The notes under the pieces: model-generated
What the model saw: the letters and a program-made list of their open reading frames with translations, nothing else
Told to the model about the DNA's origin: nothing
Databases searched by the model: none
Translations under genes and position numbers: made by a program
In this document: positions 50,089 to 59,298 of the stretch, piece by piece
Layout: every line of letters starts with the position of its first letter
Numbering within the stretch: position 1 is the first letter of the stretch
Source of the DNA: Candidatus Intricatilinea gracilis
Lineage (GTDB): Bacteria > Pseudomonadota > Gammaproteobacteria > Burkholderiales > Burkholderiaceae_C
Direction of reading: 5' to 3'
Length of the DNA stretch: 64,000 nucleotides
NCBI GenBank assembly: GCA_016702605.1
Contig: JADJDQ010000021.1
Coordinates: forward strand, 434,001 to 498,000

Positions 50089-52610
50089 GTGTGTTGTGCT
50101 TGCTTGAGAGGTTCCATCCCTGACGAGACGGGCAGGATGACCGTGAACCGGCAGCCTATCTTGTGCTCGGCATTGTAGAGGTTCTCTGCCTTGATCCTGC
50201 CCTGGTGCGACTCGACGATGGAGCGGCATAGCGACAGTCCGATGCCCAGGCCATCGGCCTTGGTCGAAAAGAAGGCTTCGTACAGGCGCGAGATCACTTC
50301 GTCCTTGATGCCGGGGCCCGAGTCGGTGACGCTGAACTCGATCATGCCGCCCTGTTCGGCGTCGTACTTGGGCGCCACACGCAGCTCGATGCGCCGGCGT
50401 GAAGGCGGCAGCCGAGCGTTGTCGATGGCCTCGGCGGCGTTCTTGAGCAGGTTCATCAGCACCTGTTCGATCAGGATGGGGTCGACCTGCAGCATGGGCA
50501 GGTGCTGCGCCACATAACTGTGGATGGCCACGTTGCGCCGGCGCAGCTCGATGCCGGCAAGTTCGACCGCGTCTTCGACGATGTCGCCTGCCTTGGCGGC
50601 CTGGCGCTGCGGCTCGCTCTTTTTCACGAAGTTGCGGATGCGGTGGATGATCTGGCCGGCGCGGTGCGCCTGGCGCGCCGTCTTGTCGAGTGCGGCGATC
50701 AGGTCGGCCTCGACGATGTTGCCATTCTTGAGCCGCGAGATCATGCCGTTGCAGTAGTTGCTGATGGCGGTGAGCGGCTGGTTCAGCTCGTGAGCCACCG
50801 ACGAGGCCATCTCGCCCATGGTCACCAGGCGGCTGGTCACCTGGGCACGTTCGACCTGCTGGGCGACTTGTTCCTCGATGCGCCGGCGCGAGGTGATGTC
50901 GGTGGCGATCAGCATCTGCGCCAGCCGGCCGTCGGTCCATTGCAGGTAGCGTGCACGCACGTCGAACCACTTGCCCAGGCTCTCGACCTCGATCTCGCGC
51001 GAGTCGGGGCCGGCGTCGGTGAGTTCGCTGGCCGGCAGGCCCGACAGGCCGTCGACCGGGTCGTCACCGTCGGGCCGTACATGCATGCTGGCCGGCAGCC
51101 CGGCCAGGCGTGAATGCCACACCGGGTCGGCGCCGAACCACAGGCGGTAGCTGCGGTTGGCGAACAGCAGTTCACCTTGCTGAACCGACAGCACCGAGAC
51201 GGCGGCGTCCAGCCCCTCGAGCACGGTGGTGAACCGTTCGTGCGCGGCGCTGAGCTGGTCGCGCACACGCTTGGCTTCGGTGATGTTGGTCATCGAGGTC
51301 ATCCAGCCGGTCTGCTGGCCACGTGCGTCGATGAGCGGCGACACATACATGCGCGCGTCGAACTGCGTGCCGTCCTTGCGCTGGATGCGCACCTCGAAGC
51401 CGCCCGGCGGGCTGCGCCCGGCCAGTTCCTGCTGCAGCAGGCGGGCGTTTTCTTCCATGCGATCCGGCGGCCAGTTGGGGAAGGGTGGCAGCCGGCCGAT
51501 GAGTTCGGCCTCGGAGAACCCCGTCATCGCACAAAAGGCCGGGTTGACGTAGGTGATGCGGCCCTCGAGATCCATGGCGCGCATGCCGGTGAGCATGGAG
51601 TTTTCCATCGCCCGGCGGAAGTTGGTCTCCTGCACCAGCGCACCCTGGATCTGGCTGCGCCGGCGCATGTGGCGCCAGGTGCCCAGCAGCATCCACACCG
51701 TGAGCACCGACAGCGCCGCCACCATCCAGAACAAGGTGTTGCCGATCAGGCCCAGCGAGGTGCGGTAGCCCTCGCCGCGCAGCGTGAGGCCATGGCCGAC
51801 CGGCGCGAAGGGCACGCCGTAGACCAGCGCAGAGGCGCTGCGACGTGGCAGGGCATCCATGGTCGAGGCGAGCGACATGCCGGTGGTGTCGACCAGGCTC
51901 ATCACATGGCGTTTGGCCACGTCGGCGGGCACGAAATAGCGTAGCAACGCTTCGAGTGAGTAGTCCACCGCCAGAGTGCCGACGAAGCTGCCGCGTTCTA
52001 TCAGCGGCACATGCATCCGGATCACGAAGAATCCGTCGGCCCGCCGTGTGGGTTCGGAGTAGGCCGGCTGGCGCAGGTCGCGTGCATCACCGAAAGCGTT
52101 GTCGAGGGTGAGTTTCTCGGCCGGCGGGCGGGTCAGCACCTGCGCCGGTTTTCTGCCGGCGGCTGGGGGTTTGCTCACGAGGGGGGGCTCGGCGGCGTCG
52201 AGTGACTCGTGTCGCGCCATCAAGGCGCCGTTGGCGCCGTACCAGCTCAGCCCCACCACCTCGGGGCGGGTGTGCAGGATGGTGCTGGCCTGGGCACGCA
52301 CGCTGTTGCGGTCGATGCCACGTGCGGCCAGCTCACGCGCGCCGCGGGTGAACAGCTCCTGGTTGTCCACCAGGCGCAGGCGGATCTGCTGCTGAACGAT
52401 CTCGGCGTCCCGTTTGACCGACTCGACTTCGCGTTCGACCTCTTCGTTGCGCAGGTACCAGAACGCGGCAATGATCGCCGCCAGAAACAGCAGTACCGAC
52501 GCCAGCGGCGCCAGAGTGGCGACGCGATCCTGACGTGAAGGTGAGAGCCGGCGCCAGCGCATGGCGACCAGGCGGCGCAGGCGGGCCAGGAGTGGAGACA
52601 CGAGAAACAT
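50085..52610 (-). CDS. PAS-domain sensor histidine kinase (FixL/DctB type)
   Basis: An 841-residue membrane kinase. A membrane helix at about 33-52 (LASVLLFLAAIIAAFWYL) and one at about 288-312 enclose a large periplasmic sensor region of DctB/Cache style (IVQQQIRLRLVDNQELFTRG, LIERGSFVGTLAVDYSLEAL). Two PAS domains follow (MENSMLTGMRAMDLEGRITY and a second ending ITSRRRIEEQ). The H-box is MGEMASSVAHELNQPLTAIS, with ATPase boxes LLKNAAEAIDNA, DSGPGI and GLGIGLSLCRSIVE. It feeds the FixJ-type regulator encoded next. The ligand is unknown; a carboxylate fits the fold and the nearby aceE. Confidence 0.93.
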   Translation of the reverse strand: MFLVSPLLARLRRLVAMRWRRLSPSRQDRVATLAPLASVLLFLAAIIAAFWYLRNEEVEREVESVKRDAEIVQQQIRLRLVDNQELFTRGARELAARGIDRNSVRAQASTILHTRPEVVGLSWYGANGALMARHESLDAAEPPLVSKPPAAGRKPAQVLTRPPAEKLTLDNAFGDARDLRQPAYSEPTRRADGFFVIRMHVPLIERGSFVGTLAVDYSLEALLRYFVPADVAKRHVMSLVDTTGMSLASTMDALPRRSASALVYGVPFAPVGHGLTLRGEGYRTSLGLIGNTLFWMVAALSVLTVWMLLGTWRHMRRRSQIQGALVQETNFRRAMENSMLTGMRAMDLEGRITYVNPAFCAMTGFSEAELIGRLPPFPNWPPDRMEENARLLQQELAGRSPPGGFEVRIQRKDGTQFDARMYVSPLIDARGQQTGWMTSMTNITEAKRVRDQLSAAHERFTTVLEGLDAAVSVLSVQQGELLFANRSYRLWFGADPVWHSRLAGLPASMHVRPDGDDPVDGLSGLPASELTDAGPDSREIEVESLGKWFDVRARYLQWTDGRLAQMLIATDITSRRRIEEQVAQQVERAQVTSRLVTMGEMASSVAHELNQPLTAISNYCNGMISRLKNGNIVEADLIAALDKTARQAHRAGQIIHRIRNFVKKSEPQRQAAKAGDIVEDAVELAGIELRRRNVAIHSYVAQHLPMLQVDPILIEQVLMNLLKNAAEAIDNARLPPSRRRIELRVAPKYDAEQGGMIEFSVTDSGPGIKDEVISRLYEAFFSTKADGLGIGLSLCRSIVESHQGRIKAENLYNAEHKIGCRFTVILPVSSGMEPLKQAQHT

Positions 52611-52922
52611 CGCCCGGATTATGGGTGGCGCACCTCACACCCCAAGTGACCGACCGTCCTGGAGGTGGCAGGGTAAAACCCGTGTGTTTCATATAGTGGA
52701 AACGCTATGCACTATTTGGAATTAATTTCGCTTTGTGCGAGACTTCGCGCCGAGCCGGGAAACGCGTGAGCACCCCCTCGGCAGACAGACCCCGGCGATG
52801 CTGTTTCCGCCGGGCACCCGTTTCGACTTGGCGGCCGCAAACCCACAGGCCATCGCCGACCCGGCTCGCATCGAACGACGCCAGGCTCACCCGGCCGCCA
52901 CCGCCCACAGGAGAAGACAGAC
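52611..52922. promoter_or_regulatory. Divergent control region between the kinase gene and aceE
   Basis: About 310 bases with no gene. An AT-rich island at about 52687-52735 (ATATAGTGGAAACGCTATGC, ATTTGGAATTAATTTCGC) stands out in GC-rich surroundings and probably holds promoter and operator sites for aceE and/or the kinase. AGGAG before the aceE ATG (about 52909) is its ribosome binding site. Confidence 0.5.
52686..52703. promoter_or_regulatory. Imperfect palindrome, possible operator upstream of aceE
   Basis: GTTTC-ATATAGTG-GAAAC: five-base inverted arms around an eight-base AT-rich centre. The form resembles operators of dimeric repressors such as IclR- or GntR-family proteins. The binding protein is not known from this window. 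Confidence 0.35.
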
Positions 52923-55640
52923 ATGTCCGCAATGCCCGACACCAGCCGCCCGAGTGGCAACCCGGCGCCCAAAGATGCCGACCACCAGGAAACCCGCGAG
53001 TGGCTCGACGCCCTGTCGGCCGTGATCGGCACCGAGGGGGGCGAGCGCGCCCACTTCCTGCTCGAACAACTCATCGACCATGCCCGCCAGGCCGGCATCG
53101 ACGTGCCGTTCTCGGCCAACACGGCCTACCTGAACACCATCCCGACCGACCAGGAAGCGCGTTGCCCCGGCAACATCGAGATCGAGGAGCGCCTGCGCGC
53201 CTACATGCGCTGGAACGCCATGGCCATGGTGGTCAAGGCCAACCGCCACAACCCCGACGACGGTGGTGACCTGGGCGGCCACATCGGCTCGTTCGCCTCG
53301 CTGGCGCACATGTTCGGCGCCGGTTTCAATCACTTCTGGCATGCCGAGAGTGAAAACCATGGTGGCGACTGCATCTACATCCAGGGCCATGTGGCGCCGG
53401 GTGTCTATGCCCGTGCCTACATGGAAGGCCGGCTCACCGAAGAGCAGTTGCTCAACTTCCGGCAAGAGGTGGACGGCAAGGGCCTGTCCAGCTACCCGCA
53501 CCCCAAACTCATGCCCGAGTTCTGGCAGTTCCCGACCGTGTCGATGGGCCTGGGCCCCTTGATGGCGATCTACCAGGCGCGCTTTCTAAAGTATCTGCAT
53601 GCCCGCGGTATTGCAAACACCGAAAACCGCAAGGTCTGGGTGTTCTGCGGCGACGGCGAGATGGACGAACCCGAATCACTCGGCGCCATCGGCCTGGCAG
53701 CACGTGAAGGCCTGGACAACCTCATCTTCGTCATCAACTGCAACCTGCAGCGCCTGGATGGCCCGGTGCGCGGCAACGGCAAGATCGTGCAAGAACTGGA
53801 AGGCGAGTTCCGCGGCGCGGGCTGGAACGTCATCAAGCTGCTCTGGGGCTCGGGCTGGGATCCGCTGCTGGCGCGCGACAAGACCGGCGCACTGCGCAAG
53901 GTCATGACCGAGACGCTGGACGGCGACTACCAGGCCTTCAAGGCCAACGACGGCGCCTTCGTGCGCAAACATTTCTTCGGCCGCGACCCGCGGGCGCTCG
54001 AACTGGTCGCCCACATGAGCGACGACGACATCTGGAACTTGAAGCGCGGCGGCCACGACCCGCAGAAGGTCTACGCCGCGTACGACCGCGCCGTGAACCA
54101 CAAGGGCCAGCCGACGGTGCTGCTGATCAAGACCGTCAAGGGTTTCGGCATGGGCAAGGCCGGTGAAGGCAAGAACACCGTGCACCAGACCAAGAAGCTG
54201 ACGGACGACGACATCCGCTACATCCGCGACCGGTTCAACATCCCCATCCCCGACAGCGAACTGGCCGCGATCCCGTTCTACAAGCCGGCCGACGACACAC
54301 CCGAGATGCGTTACCTGCACGAGCGCCGCAAGGCCCTCGGTGGTTACCTGCCGCACCGCCGCACCAAGGCCGACGAACACTTCACCGTGCCCTCGCTCGA
54401 CACCTTCAAGTCGGTGCTCGAAGCCACGGCCGAAGGCCGCGAGATCAGCACCACCCAGGCCTACGTGCGCTTTCTGACTCAGCTGCTGCGTGACCAGGCC
54501 ATCGGCCCGCGCGTGGTGCCCATCCTGGTCGACGAAGCCCGCACCTTCGGCATGGAAGGCCTGTTCCGCCAGATCGGCATCTACAACCCGCTGGGTCAGC
54601 AGTACACGCCGGTCGACAAGGACCAGGTCATGTATTACCGCGAGGACAAGGCCGGCCAGATCCTGCAGGAAGGCATCAACGAAGCCGGCGGCATGAGCAG
54701 CTGGATCGCGGCGGCCACGAGCTACAGCACGAGCAACCGCATCATGGTGCCGTTCTACGTGTACTACTCGATGTTCGGCTTCCAGCGTATCGGCGACCTG
54801 GCCTGGGCGGCGGGTGACATGCAGGCACGCGGCTTCCTGCTGGGTGGCACCAGTGGTCGCACCACACTGAACGGCGAAGGCCTGCAGCACGAGGACGGCC
54901 ACAGCCACATCCTGGCCGGCACGATCCCCAACTGCATCAGCTACGACCCGACGTTTGCCCACGAGGTCGGCGTGATCATGCAGCATGGCTTGAAGCGCAT
55001 GGTCGAGAAGCAGGAAAACGTCTTCTATTACCTGACCCTGCTGAACGAGAACTACCCGATGCCCGGCCTGAAGCCCGGCACCGAAGACCAGATCATCAAG
55101 GGCATGTACCTGCTGGAAGCCGGCGCCGGCGCCAAGGGGGCGCCACTGGTCAACCTGCTGGGCTCGGGCACCATCCTGCGTGAATCGCAGGCCGCCCGCA
55201 CCCTGCTGGCCGCGGACTGGGGCGTGAGCGCCAACGTGTGGAGCTGCCCGAGCTTCAACGAACTGGCCCGCGACGGCCAGGCAGCCGAACGCCAGAACCT
55301 GCTCGACCCGACCGCCTCGGTCGTGCCCTTCGTGACGCAGCAACTCGCGCCGCACACCGGCCCGGTGATCGCCTCGACCGACTACATGAAGAACTACGCC
55401 GAGCAGATCCGCGCCTTCATTCCCAAGGGCCAGGCCTACAAGGTGCTGGGCACCGACGGCTTCGGCCGCAGCGACTTCCGCAGCAAGCTGCGCGAGCACT
55501 TCGAGATCAACCGCCACTTCATCGTCGTCGCCGCGCTGCGTGCGCTGGCCGATGACGGCAAGGTGCCGGTCGCCAAGGTGGCCGAGGCGATCAAGAAGTA
55601 CGGCATCAACGCCAGCAAGATCAACCCGCTGTACGCCTGA
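52923..55640 (+). CDS. aceE: Pyruvate dehydrogenase E1 component (homodimeric)
   Basis: Thiamine-diphosphate enzyme that decarboxylates pyruvate and acetylates the lipoyl groups of E2 (905 aa, normal for the single-chain alpha2 type). Seen are ETREWLDALSAVIGTEGGER, GGHIGSFASLAHMFGAGFNH, the ThDP motif WVFCGDGEMDEPESLGAIGL ending in the NCNLQRLDGPVRGNGKI loop, TVLLIKTVKGFGMG and EARTFGMEGLFRQIGIYNPL. The closing HFEINRHFIVVAALRALADD is typical. First gene of aceE-aceF-lpdA, with the next start 20 bases downstream. Confidence 0.97.
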   Translation: MSAMPDTSRPSGNPAPKDADHQETREWLDALSAVIGTEGGERAHFLLEQLIDHARQAGIDVPFSANTAYLNTIPTDQEARCPGNIEIEERLRAYMRWNAMAMVVKANRHNPDDGGDLGGHIGSFASLAHMFGAGFNHFWHAESENHGGDCIYIQGHVAPGVYARAYMEGRLTEEQLLNFRQEVDGKGLSSYPHPKLMPEFWQFPTVSMGLGPLMAIYQARFLKYLHARGIANTENRKVWVFCGDGEMDEPESLGAIGLAAREGLDNLIFVINCNLQRLDGPVRGNGKIVQELEGEFRGAGWNVIKLLWGSGWDPLLARDKTGALRKVMTETLDGDYQAFKANDGAFVRKHFFGRDPRALELVAHMSDDDIWNLKRGGHDPQKVYAAYDRAVNHKGQPTVLLIKTVKGFGMGKAGEGKNTVHQTKKLTDDDIRYIRDRFNIPIPDSELAAIPFYKPADDTPEMRYLHERRKALGGYLPHRRTKADEHFTVPSLDTFKSVLEATAEGREISTTQAYVRFLTQLLRDQAIGPRVVPILVDEARTFGMEGLFRQIGIYNPLGQQYTPVDKDQVMYYREDKAGQILQEGINEAGGMSSWIAAATSYSTSNRIMVPFYVYYSMFGFQRIGDLAWAAGDMQARGFLLGGTSGRTTLNGEGLQHEDGHSHILAGTIPNCISYDPTFAHEVGVIMQHGLKRMVEKQENVFYYLTLLNENYPMPGLKPGTEDQIIKGMYLLEAGAGAKGAPLVNLLGSGTILRESQAARTLLAADWGVSANVWSCPSFNELARDGQAAERQNLLDPTASVVPFVTQQLAPHTGPVIASTDYMKNYAEQIRAFIPKGQAYKVLGTDGFGRSDFRSKLREHFEINRHFIVVAALRALADDGKVPVAKVAEAIKKYGINASKINPLYA

Positions 55641-55660
55641 GCCGAGACGGAGACAAGAAC

Positions 55661-57364
55661 ATGGCAATGATTGAAGTGAAAGTCCCCGACATCGGCGACT
55701 TCAAGGACGTGGCCATCATCGAACTGCTGGTCAAGCCCGGCGACACGGTGACAGCCGAGCAAAGCCTCATCACGGTGGAGAGCGACAAGGCGTCGATGGA
55801 GATTCCGTCGAGCCACGCCGGCGTGGTCAAGGAACTCAAGGTTGCGCTGGGTGACAAGGTCAATGAAGGCACGCTGTTGCTGGTGCTCGAGGCGGCGGGG
55901 GCGGCTGCCCCCTCTCCCCAGCCCTCTCCCATGAAGGGAGAGGGGGCCAGCCCCGCGCCGGCCGCCGCTGCTCTTCCTCCCTCTCCCCCCGCGGGAGAGG
56001 GCCGGGGAGAGGGGGCGCCAGCCACCGGCCCCATCCAGGTGGTCGTGCCCGACATCGGCGACTTCAAGGATGTGGCCGTCATCGAGCTGATGGTCAAGGT
56101 GGGCGACACGGTCAAGGCCGAGCAGAGCCTGATCACCGTCGAGAGCGACAAGGCCTCGATGGAGATCCCGAGCTCACACGCCGGTGTGGTCAAGGAAGTC
56201 AAGGTCGCCATCGGTGACAAGGTCAACCAGGGCACGTTGCTGGTGGTGCTGGAAGGTGCGGGCGGTGCGTCACCCTCTCCCCAGCCCTCTCTCATGAAGG
56301 GAGAGGGGGCCAGCCCCGCGCCGGCCGCCGCCGCTGCTCTTCCTCCCTCTCCCCCCGTGGGTGAGGGCCGGGGAGAGGGGGGCGCGGCCGCCCACAACCC
56401 CACCGCTACCCCTGCACGTGGCCTGCCACACGCCAGCCCCAGCATCCGCAAGTTCGCCCGCGAACTCGGCGTGCCGCTCGATGAGCTCAAGGGCTCCGGC
56501 CCCAAGGGCCGTATCACGCAGGACGACATCCAGAACTTCGTCAAGGGCGTGATGGGTGGTGCCGTGCAGACGGCGGCCCAGAAGGCCAAGGCCCCGGCGC
56601 CGGCCGCTGCGGCCGGCAGTGGCGAGGCCTTCCCCGGCCTTCTGGCCTGGCCCAAGGTCGACTTCGCCAAGTTCGGCCCGGTCGAGCGCAAGGACCTCAG
56701 CCGCATCAAGAAGATCAGCGGCGCCAACCTGCATCGCAATTGGGTGATCATTCCGCACGTCACCAACCATGACGACGCGGACATCACCGACCTCGAAGCC
56801 TTCCGCGTGGCGACGAACAAGGAAAACGAGAAGAGTGGTGTGAAGGTCACCATGCTGGCCTTCATGATCAAGGCGGCCGTTGCAGCGCTGAAGAAGTTCC
56901 CCGAGTTCAACGCATCACTCGACGGCGACACCCTGGTGCTGAAGAACTACTTCCACATCGGTTTTGCGGCCGACACGCCGAACGGCTTGATGGTGCCGGT
57001 CATCAAGGACGCCGACAAGAAAGGCATCTTCCAGATCAGCACCGAGATGGGTGAACTGGCCAAGAAGGCGCGCGACGGCAAGCTCGGCCCGGCCGAGATG
57101 ACGGGCGGCTGCTTCAGCATCAGCTCGCTGGGCGGCATCGGTGGGCGCTACTTCACGCCCATCATCAATGCGCCCGAAGTGGCCATCATGGGTGTGTGCA
57201 AGAGCGCCATCGAGCCCAAGTGGGATGGCAAGACCTTCCAGCCGCGCCTGATGTTGCCGCTCAGCCTGAGCTGGGACCACCGCGTCATCGACGGTGCCGC
57301 CGCCGCACGCTTCAACGTGTATTTCGCGTCCCTGCTGGCGGACTTCCGCCGCATCGCACTCTGA
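55661..57364 (+). CDS. aceF: Pyruvate dehydrogenase E2, dihydrolipoamide acetyltransferase
   Basis: Core of the PDH complex (567 aa). Two nearly identical lipoyl domains (about 1-78 and 125-200) each carry the lipoylated Lys in ESDKASMEIPSSHAGVVKE. The linker after each one is built from a palindromic repeat (SPQPSPMKGEGASPAPAAAA, PPSPPAGEGRGEGA). The peripheral-subunit-binding domain is SPSIRKFARELGVPLDELKG with SGPKGRITQDDIQ. The catalytic domain ends with the active-site His in LSWDHRVIDGAAAARF. Spacing to lpdA is 14 bases. Confidence 0.96.
   Translation: MAMIEVKVPDIGDFKDVAIIELLVKPGDTVTAEQSLITVESDKASMEIPSSHAGVVKELKVALGDKVNEGTLLLVLEAAGAAAPSPQPSPMKGEGASPAPAAAALPPSPPAGEGRGEGAPATGPIQVVVPDIGDFKDVAVIELMVKVGDTVKAEQSLITVESDKASMEIPSSHAGVVKEVKVAIGDKVNQGTLLVVLEGAGGASPSPQPSLMKGEGASPAPAAAAALPPSPPVGEGRGEGGAAAHNPTATPARGLPHASPSIRKFARELGVPLDELKGSGPKGRITQDDIQNFVKGVMGGAVQTAAQKAKAPAPAAAAGSGEAFPGLLAWPKVDFAKFGPVERKDLSRIKKISGANLHRNWVIIPHVTNHDDADITDLEAFRVATNKENEKSGVKVTMLAFMIKAAVAALKKFPEFNASLDGDTLVLKNYFHIGFAADTPNGLMVPVIKDADKKGIFQISTEMGELAKKARDGKLGPAEMTGGCFSISSLGGIGGRYFTPIINAPEVAIMGVCKSAIEPKWDGKTFQPRLMLPLSLSWDHRVIDGAAAARFNVYFASLLADFRRIAL
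55909..56016 (+). repeat. Interspersed palindromic repeat inside the first aceF linker
   Basis: CCTCTCCCCAGCCCTCTCCC, then ATGAAGGGAGAGGGG, and after a GC-rich centre CCCTCTCCCC...GGGAGAGGGCCGGGGAGAG. Such CCCTCTCCC/GGGAGAGGG elements are common intergenic repeats in many proteobacteria; here it is in frame within a gene. Confidence 0.75.
56272..56382 (+). repeat. Second copy of the palindromic repeat, in the second aceF linker
   Basis: Same order and nearly the same sequence as 55909-56016 (ACCCTCTCCCCAGCCCTCTC to GGGCCGGGGAGAGGGG), again in frame and directly after a lipoyl domain. The lipoyl domain plus repeat looks like a duplicated unit. Confidence 0.75.
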
Positions 57365-57378
57365 TCGGGAGCTGAGGA

Positions 57379-59205
57379 ATGGCAACGATCGAAGTGCAAG
57401 TGCCGGACATCGGCGACTTCAAGGACGTGGGCGTCATCGAGATCCTGGTGAAACCAGGTGACACGGTGAAGGCCGAGCAGAGCCTCATCACGGTGGAAAG
57501 TGACAAGGCCTCGATGGAAATCCCGTCGAGCCACGCCGGCGTGGTCAAGGAAATCAAGGTCGCGATGGGCGACAAGGTCAACCAGGGCACGGTGATCCTT
57601 GCGCTGGATGCGGCTGGCGCCGCCGCAGCGCCGGCCCCGGCCGCTGCTGCACCGGCACCTGCGGCCGCTGCACCTGCACCGGCTGCGGCGCCCGCTGTGG
57701 CCGCCGGCCCGGCCGGCAGCTACACCGGCGCAGCCGATGTCGAGTGCGACCTGCTCGTGCTCGGCGCCGGCCCCGGTGGTTATTCAGCCGCCTTCCGCGC
57801 GGCGGACCTGGGCCTGAAGGTCGTCATCGTCGAGCGTTACTCCACGCTCGGCGGCGTGTGCCTGAACGTGGGCTGCATTCCTTCCAAGGCGCTGCTGCAC
57901 GTGGCCGCGGTGATGGACGAGGTCAGCCACATGGCGGCCCTGGGCGTCGACTTCGGTGCGCCCAAGGTCGACATCGACAAGCTGCGTGGCCACAAGGAAA
58001 AGGTCATAGCCAAGCTCACCGGCGGCCTGGCCGCCATGGGCAAGATGCGCAAGGTCACCACCGTCCGCGGCGTCGGCCAGTTCATCGACCCGTACCACGT
58101 CGAGGTCGAGGAGACCAGCGGCACCGGCACCGACCGCAGCGGCGCCAAGAAGGTGGTGCGCTTCAAGCACGCCATCATCGCGGCCGGTTCGCAGTCGGTG
58201 AAGCTGCCGTTCTTTCCGCAGGACGACCGCATCGTCGACAGCACCGGCGCCCTGAACCTCAAGGCCGTGCCCAAGAAGATGCTCATCGTCGGCGGCGGCA
58301 TCATCGGCCTGGAGATGGGCACGGTCTACAGCACGCTGGGTGCGCGCCTGGACGTGGTCGAAATGCTCGACGGCCTGATGCAGGGCGCCGATCGCGACCT
58401 GGTCAAGATCTGGCAGAAGATGAACGCGCACCGCTTCGACAACATCATGTTGAAGACCAAGACGGTGGGCGCCACCGCCACGCCCGAAGGCATCAAGGTG
58501 CAGTTCGAGACCGCCGACGGCGCCAAGAGCGAGGCCACCTACGACCTGGTGCTGCAGGCCGTGGGCCGCACACCCAACGGCAAGATGATCGCGGCCGACA
58601 AGGCGGGCGTGGCCGTGACCGACCGCGGCTTCATCAACGTCGACATCCAGATGCGCACCAACGTGCCACACATCTTCGCCATCGGCGACATCGTCGGCCA
58701 GCCCATGCTGGCGCACAAGGCGGTGCACGAGGCGCATGTGGCGGCCGAGGTCATCGCCGGTACGTTGCAGGGCAACAAGGAGCTGGCGAGCGCCGCGTTC
58801 AACGCCCGCGTCATCCCCAGCGTGGCCTACACCGACCCGGAAGTCGCGTGGGTCGGCCTCACCGAAGACCAGGCCAAGGCTCAGGGCATCAAGGTCAAGA
58901 AGGGCTTGTTCCCCTGGACGGCGTCAGGCCGCGCCATCGCCAACGGTCGGGACGAAGGTGTCACCAAGCTGCTCTTCGACGACAGCCCTGAGGCCCACGG
59001 CCACGGCAAGATCCTCGGCGGCGGCATGGTCGGCACCCACGCCGGCGACATGATCGGCGAGGTCGCCCTGGCCATCGAGATGGGCGCCGACGCCGTGGAC
59101 ATCGGCAAGACCATCCACCCCCACCCCACGCTGGGCGAAAGCATCGGCATGGCGGCGGAGGTGGCGCATGGCAGTTGTACGGATCTGCCGCCGGGCAAGC
59201 GCTGA
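57379..59205 (+). CDS. lpdA: Dihydrolipoamide dehydrogenase (E3) with N-terminal lipoyl domain
   Basis: FAD enzyme that reoxidises the E2 lipoyl groups with NAD (608 aa). An extra N-terminal lipoyl domain (about 1-78, same ESDKASMEIPSSHAGVVKE core as E2) is joined by an Ala/Pro linker (about 80-115). The FAD site is LLVLGAGPGGYSAAFRAADL, the redox disulfide GGVCLNVGCIPSKALLH, the NAD site MLIVGGGIIGLEMGTVYSTL and the active-site His-Glu in HPHPTLGESIGMAAE. Lipoyl-carrying E3 is known in several betaproteobacteria and Neisseria. Last gene of the PDH operon. Confidence 0.96.
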   Translation: MATIEVQVPDIGDFKDVGVIEILVKPGDTVKAEQSLITVESDKASMEIPSSHAGVVKEIKVAMGDKVNQGTVILALDAAGAAAAPAPAAAAPAPAAAAPAPAAAPAVAAGPAGSYTGAADVECDLLVLGAGPGGYSAAFRAADLGLKVVIVERYSTLGGVCLNVGCIPSKALLHVAAVMDEVSHMAALGVDFGAPKVDIDKLRGHKEKVIAKLTGGLAAMGKMRKVTTVRGVGQFIDPYHVEVEETSGTGTDRSGAKKVVRFKHAIIAAGSQSVKLPFFPQDDRIVDSTGALNLKAVPKKMLIVGGGIIGLEMGTVYSTLGARLDVVEMLDGLMQGADRDLVKIWQKMNAHRFDNIMLKTKTVGATATPEGIKVQFETADGAKSEATYDLVLQAVGRTPNGKMIAADKAGVAVTDRGFINVDIQMRTNVPHIFAIGDIVGQPMLAHKAVHEAHVAAEVIAGTLQGNKELASAAFNARVIPSVAYTDPEVAWVGLTEDQAKAQGIKVKKGLFPWTASGRAIANGRDEGVTKLLFDDSPEAHGHGKILGGGMVGTHAGDMIGEVALAIEMGADAVDIGKTIHPHPTLGESIGMAAEVAHGSCTDLPPGKR

Positions 59206-59218
59206 GATTCCAGTTGAA

Positions 59219-59250
59219 TGAAAAAGGCCCCGCACTGCGGGGCCTTCTAG
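59219..59250. terminator. Bidirectional intrinsic terminator after lpdA
   Basis: AAGGCCCCGC-ACT-GCGGGGCCTT (59224-59246): a 10-bp perfect stem with an A-run on the left (U-run for the leftward transcript) and TTCTAGTTT on the right. It can end both the PDH operon and the convergent dehydrogenase gene. Confidence 0.85.
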
Positions 59251-59257
59251 TTTGCAG

Positions 59258-59286
59258 GGCACTCGCCGCATCAAGCGGCGAGTGCC
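59258..59286. terminator. Second hairpin next to the dehydrogenase stop codon
   Basis: GGCACTCGCCGC-ATCAA-GCGGCGAGTGCC: a perfect 12-bp stem 13 bases beyond the stop of the leftward PQQ dehydrogenase gene. It lacks a U-tract of its own and may stabilise the mRNA end or pause polymerase before the next hairpin. Confidence 0.65.
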
Positions 59287-59298
59287 ACGGTCAAACGC

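Noticed and set aside
53676..55667. Long minus-strand open frame (over 600 codons) opposite aceE
   Set aside because: It is the antisense of a well-conserved gene in GC-rich DNA; its residues show no domain and the plus strand encodes E1.
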